Assembly: GCA_947174575.1 (NCBI GenBank)
Contig: CAMWJM010000042.1
Span: 1-8,479, forward strand
DNA: 8,479 nt
Source: an uncultured Alistipes sp.
GTDB lineage: Bacteria > Bacteroidota > Bacteroidia > Bacteroidales > Rikenellaceae
Direction of reading: 5' to 3'
The notes below the pieces were generated by a model that saw only the letters and a program-made list of their open reading frames with translations, made no database searches and was not told the DNA's origin. A program made the translations under genes and the position numbers. Each line of letters opens with the position of its first letter. Positions within the stretch are counted from its first letter, which is position 1. Positions 1-7,385 of this stretch are shown one piece after another.

Positions 1-228
1 GTTATGCTCCAACACTTCGCGATTCAAGACGTCGGTAACGAAAAACACGGCGTCCCCGCCCTTGCTGCGGATCTCGGCGACGAGTTCCCCGCCCGCTTTT
101 TCGTCGCGGTCGAGGACAACCACCTTGGCCCCCTGCTCGGCCAGGTAGCGGCAAATGCTGCGGCCCAGAATACCGGCGCCGCCCGTGACGACGACGACTT
201 TGCCGGTAATGTCGAAAAGATTGTTCAT
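1..228 (-). CDS. SDR family oxidoreductase, probable D-mannonate/fructuronate oxidoreductase (3' end off window)
   Basis: The first 76 residues are visible; the gene continues past the left edge. The N-terminus is a Rossmann nucleotide-binding fold: TGGAGILG at residues 15-22 is the classical SDR TGxxxGxG motif, D40 sits at the end of the second beta strand (an acidic residue there usually means NAD(H) preference), and the T65-D66-V67 stretch matches the adenine-contacting Asp of SDRs. The Tyr-x-x-x-Lys active site lies off the window. The ATG at 228-226 overlaps the uxuA stop as ATGA, so the two are probably translationally coupled. From this context the best role is NAD-linked interconversion of D-fructuronate and D-mannonate, the step before UxuA, in the cytoplasm. 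It would be an SDR-type enzyme like the Bacillus one, not the long-chain dehydrogenase of E. coli. A KduD-like 2-keto-3-deoxygluconate oxidoreductase or another sugar-acid SDR remains possible. The family is certain; the substrate is inferred. Confidence 0.9.
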   Translation of the reverse strand, partial: MNNLFDITGKVVVVTGGAGILGRSICRYLAEQGAKVVVLDRDEKAGGELVAEIRSKGGDAVFFVTDVLNREVLEHN

Positions 229-1409
229 AGGATAATCTGTTTTTGAAGTTCGTTTTTCACGACGGCCATCATGCCGTCGACCTGCCCCAGAGCGAGCATG
301 CGCCCATGGAACGAATAACCGGCGTTGTAGCCCATCTTCTCGTCGCCGAGCATCGTGCGGCCATGGTCGACGCGCATCGGCAGCGACGGATTTTCGCGTT
401 CGAAAATGCGGATGAGTTCGACCAGATCGGCACGACCTCCGAGGTGCGAAGCCTCGATGAAGTTGCCGTCGGGCAGAATCTCGCAGCTGCGCAGGTGCAC
501 GAAATGGGTGCGGGAGGCGAAACGCCGGGCCATCTTCACGACGTCGTTGTGCGCCCCGGCCGAAAGCGAACCGGCACAAAACGTGAGGCCGTTATGGGGA
601 TTGTCGACGGCTTCGAGGAACCAGGCGATGTCCTCCTCCGAGGTGACGATGCGCGGCAAGCCGAGCACCTGGAACGGCGGATCGTCGGGATGCACGCACA
701 TATCGACGCCGTACTGCTCGCAGGCGGGCATGACGGCCGCAAGGAAGTAACGCATGTTCTCGCGCAGCTGCTCGCGATCGATGCCCTCGTACTGTGCCAG
801 CAGACGGCGGAAAATCGAGACGGGCGCCTTGTCGCCCTCGCGGATGTTGCCGTTGACGAAGCCCTGCGTCTTGACGATGATCGAATCGATCAACTCGTCT
901 TTTTCTGCCTCGGTAATCGTACGGTCGAGCGCCTCGACTTTGGCCAGCACCTCGGGCGAATAGTCGGCTTCGGCGCCTTCGCGGGCCAGAATCTTGAGGT
1001 CGAAATAGGCGAAGCGTACCCGGTCGAAATAGAGCGACGAGGAGCCGTCGGCCCACGGATGACGAAGGTCGGTGCGGATCCAGTCGATGACGGGCATGAA
1101 GTTGTAGCAGACCGTCCGGATGCCGCACTTGCCCAGGTTGGCGAGGCTGACCTTATACTTCTCGATCAGCTCATCGCGCTCGGGGCCGGCATATTTGATC
1201 GCTTCGCACACGGGCAGCGACTCGACCACCGACCACCGCAGGCCGTAGCTCTCGATATACGATTTGAGGTCGAGGATCGCCTCCTCGGTCCATATTTCGC
1301 CGTTGGGCACGTCGTGCAGCGCCGTGACGATGCCCTCGACGCCGATCTGCCGCAGCATGTCGAGCGTGATCTTATCCTTGCGCCCGAACCATCTCCAAGT
1401 TTTTTCCAT
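225..1409 (-). CDS. uxuA: D-mannonate dehydratase UxuA
   Basis: This 394-residue cytoplasmic enzyme has the usual length for UxuA and no signal peptide. It dehydrates D-mannonate to 2-keto-3-deoxy-D-gluconate in glucuronate catabolism. Sequence support: the N-terminal MEKTWRWFGRKD opening, the CYNFMPVIDW block at 101-110, HPDDPP at 240-245, FCAGS at 277-281, HFVHLR at 302-307 and RVDHGR at 346-351. The likely metal ligands of the TIM barrel are H240, C278, H305 and D348, all present, with spacing that fits the family. Residues about 140-215 form the helical insertion seen in Gram-negative-type UxuA proteins. The ATG at 1409-1407 lies 12 bases after the GH3 stop. The gene ends in an ATGA overlap with the SDR gene. 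All four ligand positions are intact and no frameshift is seen. Its place behind four exported glycosidases implies that the target glycan releases a hexuronate, most simply glucuronate, that enters through fructuronate and mannonate. Confidence 0.97.
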   Translation of the reverse strand: MEKTWRWFGRKDKITLDMLRQIGVEGIVTALHDVPNGEIWTEEAILDLKSYIESYGLRWSVVESLPVCEAIKYAGPERDELIEKYKVSLANLGKCGIRTVCYNFMPVIDWIRTDLRHPWADGSSSLYFDRVRFAYFDLKILAREGAEADYSPEVLAKVEALDRTITEAEKDELIDSIIVKTQGFVNGNIREGDKAPVSIFRRLLAQYEGIDREQLRENMRYFLAAVMPACEQYGVDMCVHPDDPPFQVLGLPRIVTSEEDIAWFLEAVDNPHNGLTFCAGSLSAGAHNDVVKMARRFASRTHFVHLRSCEILPDGNFIEASHLGGRADLVELIRIFERENPSLPMRVDHGRTMLGDEKMGYNAGYSFHGRMLALGQVDGMMAVVKNELQKQIIL

Positions 1410-1421
1410 ACTATGCTGTCG

Positions 1422-3656
1422 TTATTTGAGTTCGAATACCACTTTGCCCCGGATGTCGGCCGCCGAAGAGGCCACCCAGGCCTCGAAACGTCCCGGTTCG
1501 GCGACCCACGCGTGGCGGGCATCGTCGAAGAAGCAGAGGGCGTCGCGATCGATGTCGAAGACGACCTCCTGCGTTTCGCCCGGCGCCAGCGTCACCTTGC
1601 GGAATCCTTTCAACTCCTTGACCGGCCGCGGCAGCGACGACTCGACATCGCGGATATAGAGCTGCACGACCTCGGCACCCTCGCGCGCGCCGGTGTTGGT
1701 AACGGGGACGACGATGCGGAGCGTCTCGTCGGCCGTCATCGTCTTCCGATCGGCCGCGGGCTTGCCGTAGCGGAACGTCGTATAGCTCAACCCATGCCCG
1801 AACGGAAACAGCGGCGTCAGCCGGTTCTTGTCGGCATAGCGATAGCCCACGAAGAGTCCTTCGTCATAGCGCTGGTCGGTGATGCCGCTGCCGTCGTTGC
1901 GGGCGACGCCGGGATACTGGCCCTCGCGGTGCGCGCCGACATCCTCCAACCGGGCGGGGAAGGTGAAAGGCAGCTTGCCGGAGGGGTTGACCTCGCCGAA
2001 GAGCACCGAGGCCAGAATGTTGCCGGTCTCCGAACCGAGATACCACCCCTGCACGACGGCCGGCACCCGGGCGATCCACGGCATGGCGACGGCGTTGCCC
2101 GAAATGTTGACGACGACCAGATTCCTGTTGACCCGAGCCAGCGCCCCGATGACTTCGTCCTGCCCATAGGGCAGTTCCAGACCGGCCCGGTCGCTGTCTT
2201 CGCAGTCCTGACGGGCGCTCTTGTTGAGACCGCCGACGAAGATCACGTAGTCGGCATCGCGGGCCGCATCGACGGCCTCGGCGATCAGCTCTTCGGGCGT
2301 ACGGGCATCGTCGAGCTGCTGGCCCGTGCGGACACCGTTGTATTCGCCGCTGGCATCGCCCACATAACCGCGGGCGTAGACCACCTCCGCGCGATCGCCG
2401 ACATAGCGGCGGATGCCGTCGAGCGGCGAGAGTTCGTAGCGCGCCTTGAGCGACGAGGAACCGCCGCCCACGGTCATCATCTTGACCGCATTTTCGCCCA
2501 CGACGACGATCTTGCGCACCCGCTGCAAGTCGACGGGCAACGTCGCGCGTTCGTTCTTGAGCAGCACGACGCCCTCCCCGCCGATACGGCGGGCAGCCTC
2601 GGCATGCTCCTCGGAGCAGAGCGAACCGTAGGGGCGCGCCGGATTCAGCACCGTGCGGCAAGCCAGGCGCAGGATGCGGCGCACCTTGTCGTCCAACTCC
2701 TCGGTGCCGACCTCGCCCCGCTCGATCATCCGAAGATAGGGCGCGGCCAGATAATAATTGTCGTAAGCGTTGCTCGTGCCTTGCGAGAGACCGTTGGTCC
2801 AGGTGCCGAACTCCATGTCGAGTCCGTTGCGGACGGCCTCCGCCGTGTCGTGCGTGCCGCCCCAGTCGGAGACGACCACGCCGTCGAAGCCCCACTCCCC
2901 TTTCAGAATATCGTTCAGCAGGTAGCGGTTGTGGCAGGCGTGCTGGTTCTTATAGAGATTGTAGGAACCCATGATGGCCCAGGCACCGCCCTGCTCGACG
3001 GCCGCCTTGAAGGCCGGCAGGTAGATTTCATAGAGGGTACGGTCGTCGACGATGACGTTGGTCGTGTTGCGGTTGACCTCCTGATTGTTGAGCGCGAAAT
3101 GCTTGACGCAGGCGGCCACGCCGTTCTGCTGCACGCCCTGCACATAGGGTACGACCATGCGGGCGGCCAGATAGGGATCTTCGCCCATGTACTCGAAGTT
3201 GCGGCCGTTGAGGGGCGTGCGGTAGATGTTGACGCCGGGACCCAGCAACATGTCTTTCTTGCGATAGCGAGCCTCCTCGCCGATCGAACGGCCGTAGAGC
3301 GCCGCCATGTCGGGATTCCACGTAGCGGCCAGGCAGGTCAGCGCCGGGAAGGCCGTGCACGAATCGTTGCTCCAGCCGGCTTGGTTCCACTCGTCCCACA
3401 GCACTTCGGGACGGATGCCGTGGGGGCCGTCGGTCGTCCAGATTTCGGGAATACCCAGCCGGGGCACGCCCGGCGAACTGAACTTGGACTGGGCGTGGAG
3501 CATGGCGATCTTCTCGCGCAGGGTCATGCGCGAAAGAGCCGCTTCGACCCGCTCCTCCACGGAGCGGGATGCGTCGTGATAAACAGGCAGTTGCTGCGCC
3601 CGCGTCGAGACGACGACGCAAAGCAGGGCGCACAAGATGGAAAGAGACTTTTTCAT
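1422..3656 (-). CDS. Exported glycoside hydrolase family 3 enzyme (beta-glucosidase/beta-xylosidase type)
   Basis: The protein has 744 residues when started at the ATG at 3656-3654. An upstream in-frame start at 3746 lies inside the GH5 gene and would put about 30 residues before the signal peptide, so it is rejected. Residues 1-20 form a Sec signal peptide (basic KK, hydrophobic core, TRA then QQ), so it is probably periplasmic. The GH3 N-terminal barrel spans about 30-340, with TDGPHG (75-80), KH at 185-186 and VSDW, where D264 is the expected nucleophile. The C-terminal alpha/beta sandwich (about 355-565) carries GGGSS (397-401) and the CEDSDR segment, where E486 is the likely acid/base. 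A fibronectin type III-like domain fills about 645-744. No PA14 insertion is seen. It should remove non-reducing beta-linked glucose or xylose from oligosaccharides made by the neighbouring GH5 enzyme. Domain order alone cannot separate beta-glucosidase from beta-xylosidase. The spacers are 13 bases upstream and 12 downstream. Confidence 0.95.
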   Translation of the reverse strand: MKKSLSILCALLCVVVSTRAQQLPVYHDASRSVEERVEAALSRMTLREKIAMLHAQSKFSSPGVPRLGIPEIWTTDGPHGIRPEVLWDEWNQAGWSNDSCTAFPALTCLAATWNPDMAALYGRSIGEEARYRKKDMLLGPGVNIYRTPLNGRNFEYMGEDPYLAARMVVPYVQGVQQNGVAACVKHFALNNQEVNRNTTNVIVDDRTLYEIYLPAFKAAVEQGGAWAIMGSYNLYKNQHACHNRYLLNDILKGEWGFDGVVVSDWGGTHDTAEAVRNGLDMEFGTWTNGLSQGTSNAYDNYYLAAPYLRMIERGEVGTEELDDKVRRILRLACRTVLNPARPYGSLCSEEHAEAARRIGGEGVVLLKNERATLPVDLQRVRKIVVVGENAVKMMTVGGGSSSLKARYELSPLDGIRRYVGDRAEVVYARGYVGDASGEYNGVRTGQQLDDARTPEELIAEAVDAARDADYVIFVGGLNKSARQDCEDSDRAGLELPYGQDEVIGALARVNRNLVVVNISGNAVAMPWIARVPAVVQGWYLGSETGNILASVLFGEVNPSGKLPFTFPARLEDVGAHREGQYPGVARNDGSGITDQRYDEGLFVGYRYADKNRLTPLFPFGHGLSYTTFRYGKPAADRKTMTADETLRIVVPVTNTGAREGAEVVQLYIRDVESSLPRPVKELKGFRKVTLAPGETQEVVFDIDRDALCFFDDARHAWVAEPGRFEAWVASSAADIRGKVVFELK

Positions 3657-3669
3657 ATAGCGATCTGTT

Positions 3670-4905
3670 TTATTCGATTTCCAATCCCAGCGAACGGATG
3701 TACCCCTTTCGCGGAGTGCAGTTTTCGAACTTGCAGCTCTCGACAAAGGCGGTCAGGGCTTCGCGGGCTTTCTGCTGGTCGGGACGGGCCGCGCGAATTT
3801 CGGCATAGCTGCCGCGGGGCGCCTCGGCGAAAGCGACCACCGCATCCCAACCCTCGGGCGCGGAGAAGCCGACGAACGACGAAGCGCCCAGTTTCTTGTA
3901 GGGCCAGAACGTGTAGCCGATGTTGTTCTCCACCAACGTGCGGCAGAATGCAGCCTGCCACTCGTCGGTGTTGTGGCCGATTTCGCCCATATACATGGGC
4001 AGCCCCGTGCGGTCGCGGAAAGCGATGATCGAGGCGATGGCTTCGGGCGTAGGCGCGCCGCCGTAGCGGTGGCAGGTGTAGAAGATCTTGTCGTCGAACG
4101 TCCAATCGGCGAAAGGCTCGAAATTGCCGTTCCACTGGGCGCCGCCGAGCAGCACCAGGTGGTTGGGGTCGACCTCGCGAATGGCGGCCACGGCCTCCTT
4201 ATAGAGCGGTTCGAGCGCAGCGTTGAGCCGGGCCATGTTCTCGAAATAGGGCGCGATGGGTTCGTTCATGAGTTCGTAGCCCAGGATCACGGGTTCGTCG
4301 CGATAATAGGCTGCGATTTTGCGCCAGATGTCGCAGAAGAGCCGACGGCTCGGCCCGCTCTCGAAAACCCAGGGGTAGCCGTAGCTGTCGTCGATATTGT
4401 CGCCCGTCTGACCGCCCGGCACGTCGTGCATGTCGAGAATCAGATACAACCCGCAGTCGCGGCACCACCGCACCGCGCTGTCGATGCGGGCGAAACCGTC
4501 CTGCGCGGAGGTCAGGCCCATGTAGTCCTCGTCGGTGAAGAGTTTGTAGTGGAACGGCAGGCGGACGGTGTTGGCGCCCGTCGAAGCGATGAACTCGATG
4601 TCGGCGCGGGTGATGTAGTTATCCTTGAACTGCTGCCAGAAAGCATCGGCGAAGTCGGGGCCAGCTATCTGACGGAACATTTCGTCGATATGGCGGGCCG
4701 AGTTGGTGCGTCCGAAGCCGAACATGTAGCCCTCGGGATTGAGCCAGTTGCCGAGGTTGGTGCCTCGGATGAATAGTTTCCGGCCGTCGGGGCGAATCAG
4801 GTCGCAGCCTTCGATGCGCACGAAATCTTCGGGTGCGGCGTGCCTGCCGCAAGTGCAGGAGCCGGCCGAAGCGGCGAGCAGCACGACAAAAAGGATTCTT
4901 TTCAT
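3670..4905 (-). CDS. Glycoside hydrolase family 5 (cellulase-type) lipoprotein
   Basis: This 411-residue protein starts at the ATG at 4905-4903, which overlaps the GH2 stop as ATGA. The first 16 residues are a signal sequence (MKR, hydrophobic core, ASAGS) ending at C17. A second Cys is at 19. This suggests a lipoprotein, although the lipobox is loose, with Ala instead of Leu at -3. The catalytic TIM barrel fills about 28-375: GTNLGNW (48-54), R115 in the TVRLPF segment, LDMHDVPGGQTGDN (157-170), the acid/base in YELMNEP with E215, the CHRYGG segment with H279, and the nucleophile in YMGEIG with E308. W334 in the FWPYKK segment is the usual aromatic platform. These are the defining GH5 residues in the right order and spacing. 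The family retains beta configuration and usually cuts beta-1,4- or beta-1,3-linked glucan, mannan or related backbones. I cannot assign the subfamily. It is the probable backbone-cutting enzyme of the locus. No carbohydrate-binding module is evident. Confidence 0.94.
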   Translation of the reverse strand: MKRILFVVLLAASAGSCTCGRHAAPEDFVRIEGCDLIRPDGRKLFIRGTNLGNWLNPEGYMFGFGRTNSARHIDEMFRQIAGPDFADAFWQQFKDNYITRADIEFIASTGANTVRLPFHYKLFTDEDYMGLTSAQDGFARIDSAVRWCRDCGLYLILDMHDVPGGQTGDNIDDSYGYPWVFESGPSRRLFCDIWRKIAAYYRDEPVILGYELMNEPIAPYFENMARLNAALEPLYKEAVAAIREVDPNHLVLLGGAQWNGNFEPFADWTFDDKIFYTCHRYGGAPTPEAIASIIAFRDRTGLPMYMGEIGHNTDEWQAAFCRTLVENNIGYTFWPYKKLGASSFVGFSAPEGWDAVVAFAEAPRGSYAEIRAARPDQQKAREALTAFVESCKFENCTPRKGYIRSLGLEIE

Positions 4906-7385
4906 AAGTATGGTTTTTCAGGTTCTTGCAAATGGATGAATGCGGGCGCTACCGATTCCCGGTCGCAGCGGGCACAGACGACATGCGACCCGGCGCTCCT
5001 GCTTACGCGGATAGCGGCGCGGCCGTCAGCGGCCTGGATATAGGCCGATCCGCGGGCCGTACCCCGATTGCGGAGCAGCGCGGTCGGATCGGTGGAGGTG
5101 AAGCGGATGAAATCGGCCGCATCCAAGCAGCGGCGGCCGTCGGCATCGAGCAGCTCGGCCTCCACAAGCAGCGTGTCGTCCGCATCGCTCCGCACGGACA
5201 GCCGCAGCTGCGCCGGAGCGCCCCACCCGGCAGCGACATACTCCTGCACGGTCGAATCGCGCAATTCGCAGCCTTTTCCGCGGGCGACGGCCTCGATGCG
5301 GTTAGGCCCCTCCTGCAAAACGACGTTCCAGTGGAACCCCGCAGCCGGGAAATCCTGCGGATCGCGCTTCCGCCGGCCGCAGGAGCGTCCGTCGACGAAG
5401 AGTTCGACTTCCGGGCAGTTGGAGTAGACCAATATCTCTTTCGCCTCGCCGGGCTGCCCCCAACGAACGGGCTGGTCGCAAATATGCACCATCGGCTCGC
5501 GGCTCCAATAGGACTGGAAGACGTAGTAGCTCTCCTTGGGAGTGCCATCGCGCTGGACGACGCCCTTTTGGTTGACATAGGGAATCGGATTGCGCGGCCG
5601 CAGCGGAGTCGAAAAATCCTTGAACGTCCAGAAGAGCGACCCGGTCAAATCGGGCATCGTCTCCTGCTCCTTGAGGTGCCAGTCGAAGAGGCGCACGATG
5701 TAGCTTTCGCTCCAGTCGCCCGTGCGGTCGGCGGCGGCGATGTCGTCGAACGGCCCTTCGGAGTGGCGCCCGGCATGGCTGTCGCCGCCCCACTCGGCGT
5801 GGAGGAAACGGGGCACGGAGCGCATGGCCTCCTCCGTCATGGCGCGATAGTCGCGGAAACGGCGGCTGTACCACCCGGCCCAGATGCTGGGCGAATAGAC
5901 GTCGACGAGATCCTTGCAGAAATCGCAGCGACGGATGCAGGTCGCACGCGAGGGGTCGAGCCGGTGGGCCAGGTCGTCGAGTTCGGACATGAAAGCACGG
6001 ATCGCCTCCTTGTCGAAATCGGGGAAATCGCCGGGCCAGTCGTTCTCGTTGCCCAAGCCCCACAGAATGACAGCGGGATGGTTGCGGTGCTGTTCGATCA
6101 TGTGCACGAGCATTCGCCGCGCCTGCTCCCGATAGCCGTCGCCGCCCAAACCGCCGCGGCACCACGGAATCTCCTCCCAGACCAGCAGGCCAAGTTCGTC
6201 GCAGAGGTCGAGCACGAGTTCCGATTGCTGGTAGTGGCCCAAGCGGATGAAATTGGCGCCCATAGCCTTGATCTGCGCCATTTCGCGGCGGATCATCTCC
6301 TCGGTCATGGCGGCGCCGACCCCGGCATGGTCTTCATGGCGGTGCGTGCCCCGCAGCAGAAGCCGCTCGCCGTTGAGGTAGAAAGGCCCATGCTCCTCGA
6401 AGCGGAAACAGCGGAAGCCGAAGCGCTCGCTCGTGCGCAGCGTATCGCCGCCGCAGACGAGTTCCAGCGAACAAGTGTAGAGCTGCGGCGCATCGGGACT
6501 CCACAGCACCGGACGTTTCAACGCCAAATCGCATTCGACGGCCTCCTGCACCGGCCCCTCGGCCCGGCAAACCACCCGCCCGTCGGGTGCCGCGACACGC
6601 AGCAAAAAGCGTGCTTCTCCGGCACCTCCGTCGACCGCAGCCCGAACGGAGAGGCGGCCGGTTTTGCCGCGTTCGTCGACCGCGGCGTCGATGCGCACCT
6701 GCCCGAAGCGACATGCGGGCGTATAGACGAGATCGACCGAACGGTACAATCCGCCGTAGAGGTTGAAGTCGGACATGTCCGAGGGGATCATCTCCGCATC
6801 GCGGCTATTGTCGCAGCGCACGGCGACGGGAATTTTCCCGCCGAAGCGCCGGCAGGCGGCCGTATCGCGGCGAAAGGCGGCGACGGCATCGGTGATGTCG
6901 ACCTGCCAGCCGTCGTAGCCGCCCGTATGGGCGCCGACTCGGGCGAGGTAGACGTAGACTTCGCTCTTCTGCCCCGCGCCTTCGAACTCCAGCCACGTGC
7001 GGCCGTCGGTATAGGGATTCGCCACGTCGAGCAGCGTCCGGTACCAGCCCGGCCCCTGATAGTAATCGACATCGGGATCGACGGCATCCTCGGCGTTGAA
7101 GCAATGCGGCAGCGCCACCGGCTGCCACAGGGGCACCGCTTCGGGTTTGCCCGCCCCGACGGGCCGCACCGTCTCCCAAACGCTACCTACATCCTGACGG
7201 ACGAACTCCCAGCCGGAGGTCAGGCACTGCCGCGCATCGGCCGGCATCCGCGACGCAGCCCGCACCGGCGCAACGGCCGGCAGGGCTGCAAAGAGAAGTC
7301 CTGCGAACCATTTCGTCAAGCCGTGTATCGAGTTCGCTCGAATCGTCGAAGCGAGAAACGGACGACAAAAATTCGATCTATTCAT
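4902..7385 (-). CDS. Exported glycoside hydrolase family 2 beta-glycosidase, candidate beta-glucuronidase
   Basis: The protein has 827 residues from the ATG at 7385-7383, which overlaps the GH88 stop by 8 bases (ATGAATAG). A longer frame starting at 7436 lies inside GH88 and is not favoured. Domains: N-terminal hydrophobic signal (about 25-44), jelly-roll sugar-binding domain (about 50-222), Ig-like domain (about 225-325), TIM barrel (about 326-628), then two Ig-like domains (about 632-715 and 722-820). The acid/base is E447 in WGLGNEND, following the GH2 signature around HRNHPAVILW. The nucleophile is E531 in LHAEWGG. After the barrel's FKDFSTP strand comes NQKG with N605 and K607, matching the N-x-K that contacts the glucuronate carboxylate in beta-glucuronidases. 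Related GH2 proteins of other or unknown specificity may also carry a similar NxKG, so beta-galactosidase or beta-galacturonidase remain open. The neighbouring uxuA supports glucuronate release. Mature-protein cysteines are numerous (over 20). The start is uncertain because the n-region before the hydrophobic core is unusually long; a TTG at 7319-7317 would give a standard signal peptide. Periplasmic location is inferred. Confidence 0.93.
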   Translation of the reverse strand: MNRSNFCRPFLASTIRANSIHGLTKWFAGLLFAALPAVAPVRAASRMPADARQCLTSGWEFVRQDVGSVWETVRPVGAGKPEAVPLWQPVALPHCFNAEDAVDPDVDYYQGPGWYRTLLDVANPYTDGRTWLEFEGAGQKSEVYVYLARVGAHTGGYDGWQVDITDAVAAFRRDTAACRRFGGKIPVAVRCDNSRDAEMIPSDMSDFNLYGGLYRSVDLVYTPACRFGQVRIDAAVDERGKTGRLSVRAAVDGGAGEARFLLRVAAPDGRVVCRAEGPVQEAVECDLALKRPVLWSPDAPQLYTCSLELVCGGDTLRTSERFGFRCFRFEEHGPFYLNGERLLLRGTHRHEDHAGVGAAMTEEMIRREMAQIKAMGANFIRLGHYQQSELVLDLCDELGLLVWEEIPWCRGGLGGDGYREQARRMLVHMIEQHRNHPAVILWGLGNENDWPGDFPDFDKEAIRAFMSELDDLAHRLDPSRATCIRRCDFCKDLVDVYSPSIWAGWYSRRFRDYRAMTEEAMRSVPRFLHAEWGGDSHAGRHSEGPFDDIAAADRTGDWSESYIVRLFDWHLKEQETMPDLTGSLFWTFKDFSTPLRPRNPIPYVNQKGVVQRDGTPKESYYVFQSYWSREPMVHICDQPVRWGQPGEAKEILVYSNCPEVELFVDGRSCGRRKRDPQDFPAAGFHWNVVLQEGPNRIEAVARGKGCELRDSTVQEYVAAGWGAPAQLRLSVRSDADDTLLVEAELLDADGRRCLDAADFIRFTSTDPTALLRNRGTARGSAYIQAADGRAAIRVSRSAGSHVVCARCDRESVAPAFIHLQEPEKPYL
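7334..7354 (-). repeat. Imperfect hairpin at the GH88/GH2 junction
   Basis: On the transcribed strand, TCGCTTCGA, a CGAT loop and TCGAGCGA form an 8-base-pair stem with one bulged T. It lies 24 bases or more downstream of the GH88 stop and just before a TTG codon (7319-7317) that could start the GH2 protein. No run of T follows it, so it is not an intrinsic terminator. It may have no function. It is recorded because the surrounding 60 bases are richer in A/T than the flanking genes and use codons (AGA, ATA, TGT) that look untypical of them. Confidence 0.3.

Noticed and set aside
1410..1421. Possible promoter or terminator between GH3 and uxuA
   Set aside because: The spacer is only 12 bases, with no hairpin, T-run or Bacteroidota -7/-33 promoter motif that I can see.
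3657..3746. An upstream in-frame start adding 30 residues to the GH3 protein
   Set aside because: It overlaps the end of the GH5 gene and would bury a clear Sec signal peptide (MKKSLSILC...) inside the protein; the ATG at 3656 follows the GH5 stop by 13 bases.
243..4028. A 1261-codon open frame on the plus strand, antisense to uxuA, GH3 and part of GH5
   Set aside because: It crosses several well-supported genes on the other strand, shows no recognisable domain, and its openness is expected because the sense genes avoid codons (TTA, CTA, TCA) whose complements are stops in this high-G+C DNA.
5916..5939. A C-x3-C-x2-C pattern (Cys 483, 487, 490) in the GH2 protein, resembling a radical-SAM iron-sulfur motif
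   Set aside because: It lies within the GH2 TIM barrel between the acid/base and nucleophile, in a probably exported protein that has many other cysteines. No other radical-SAM feature is present.
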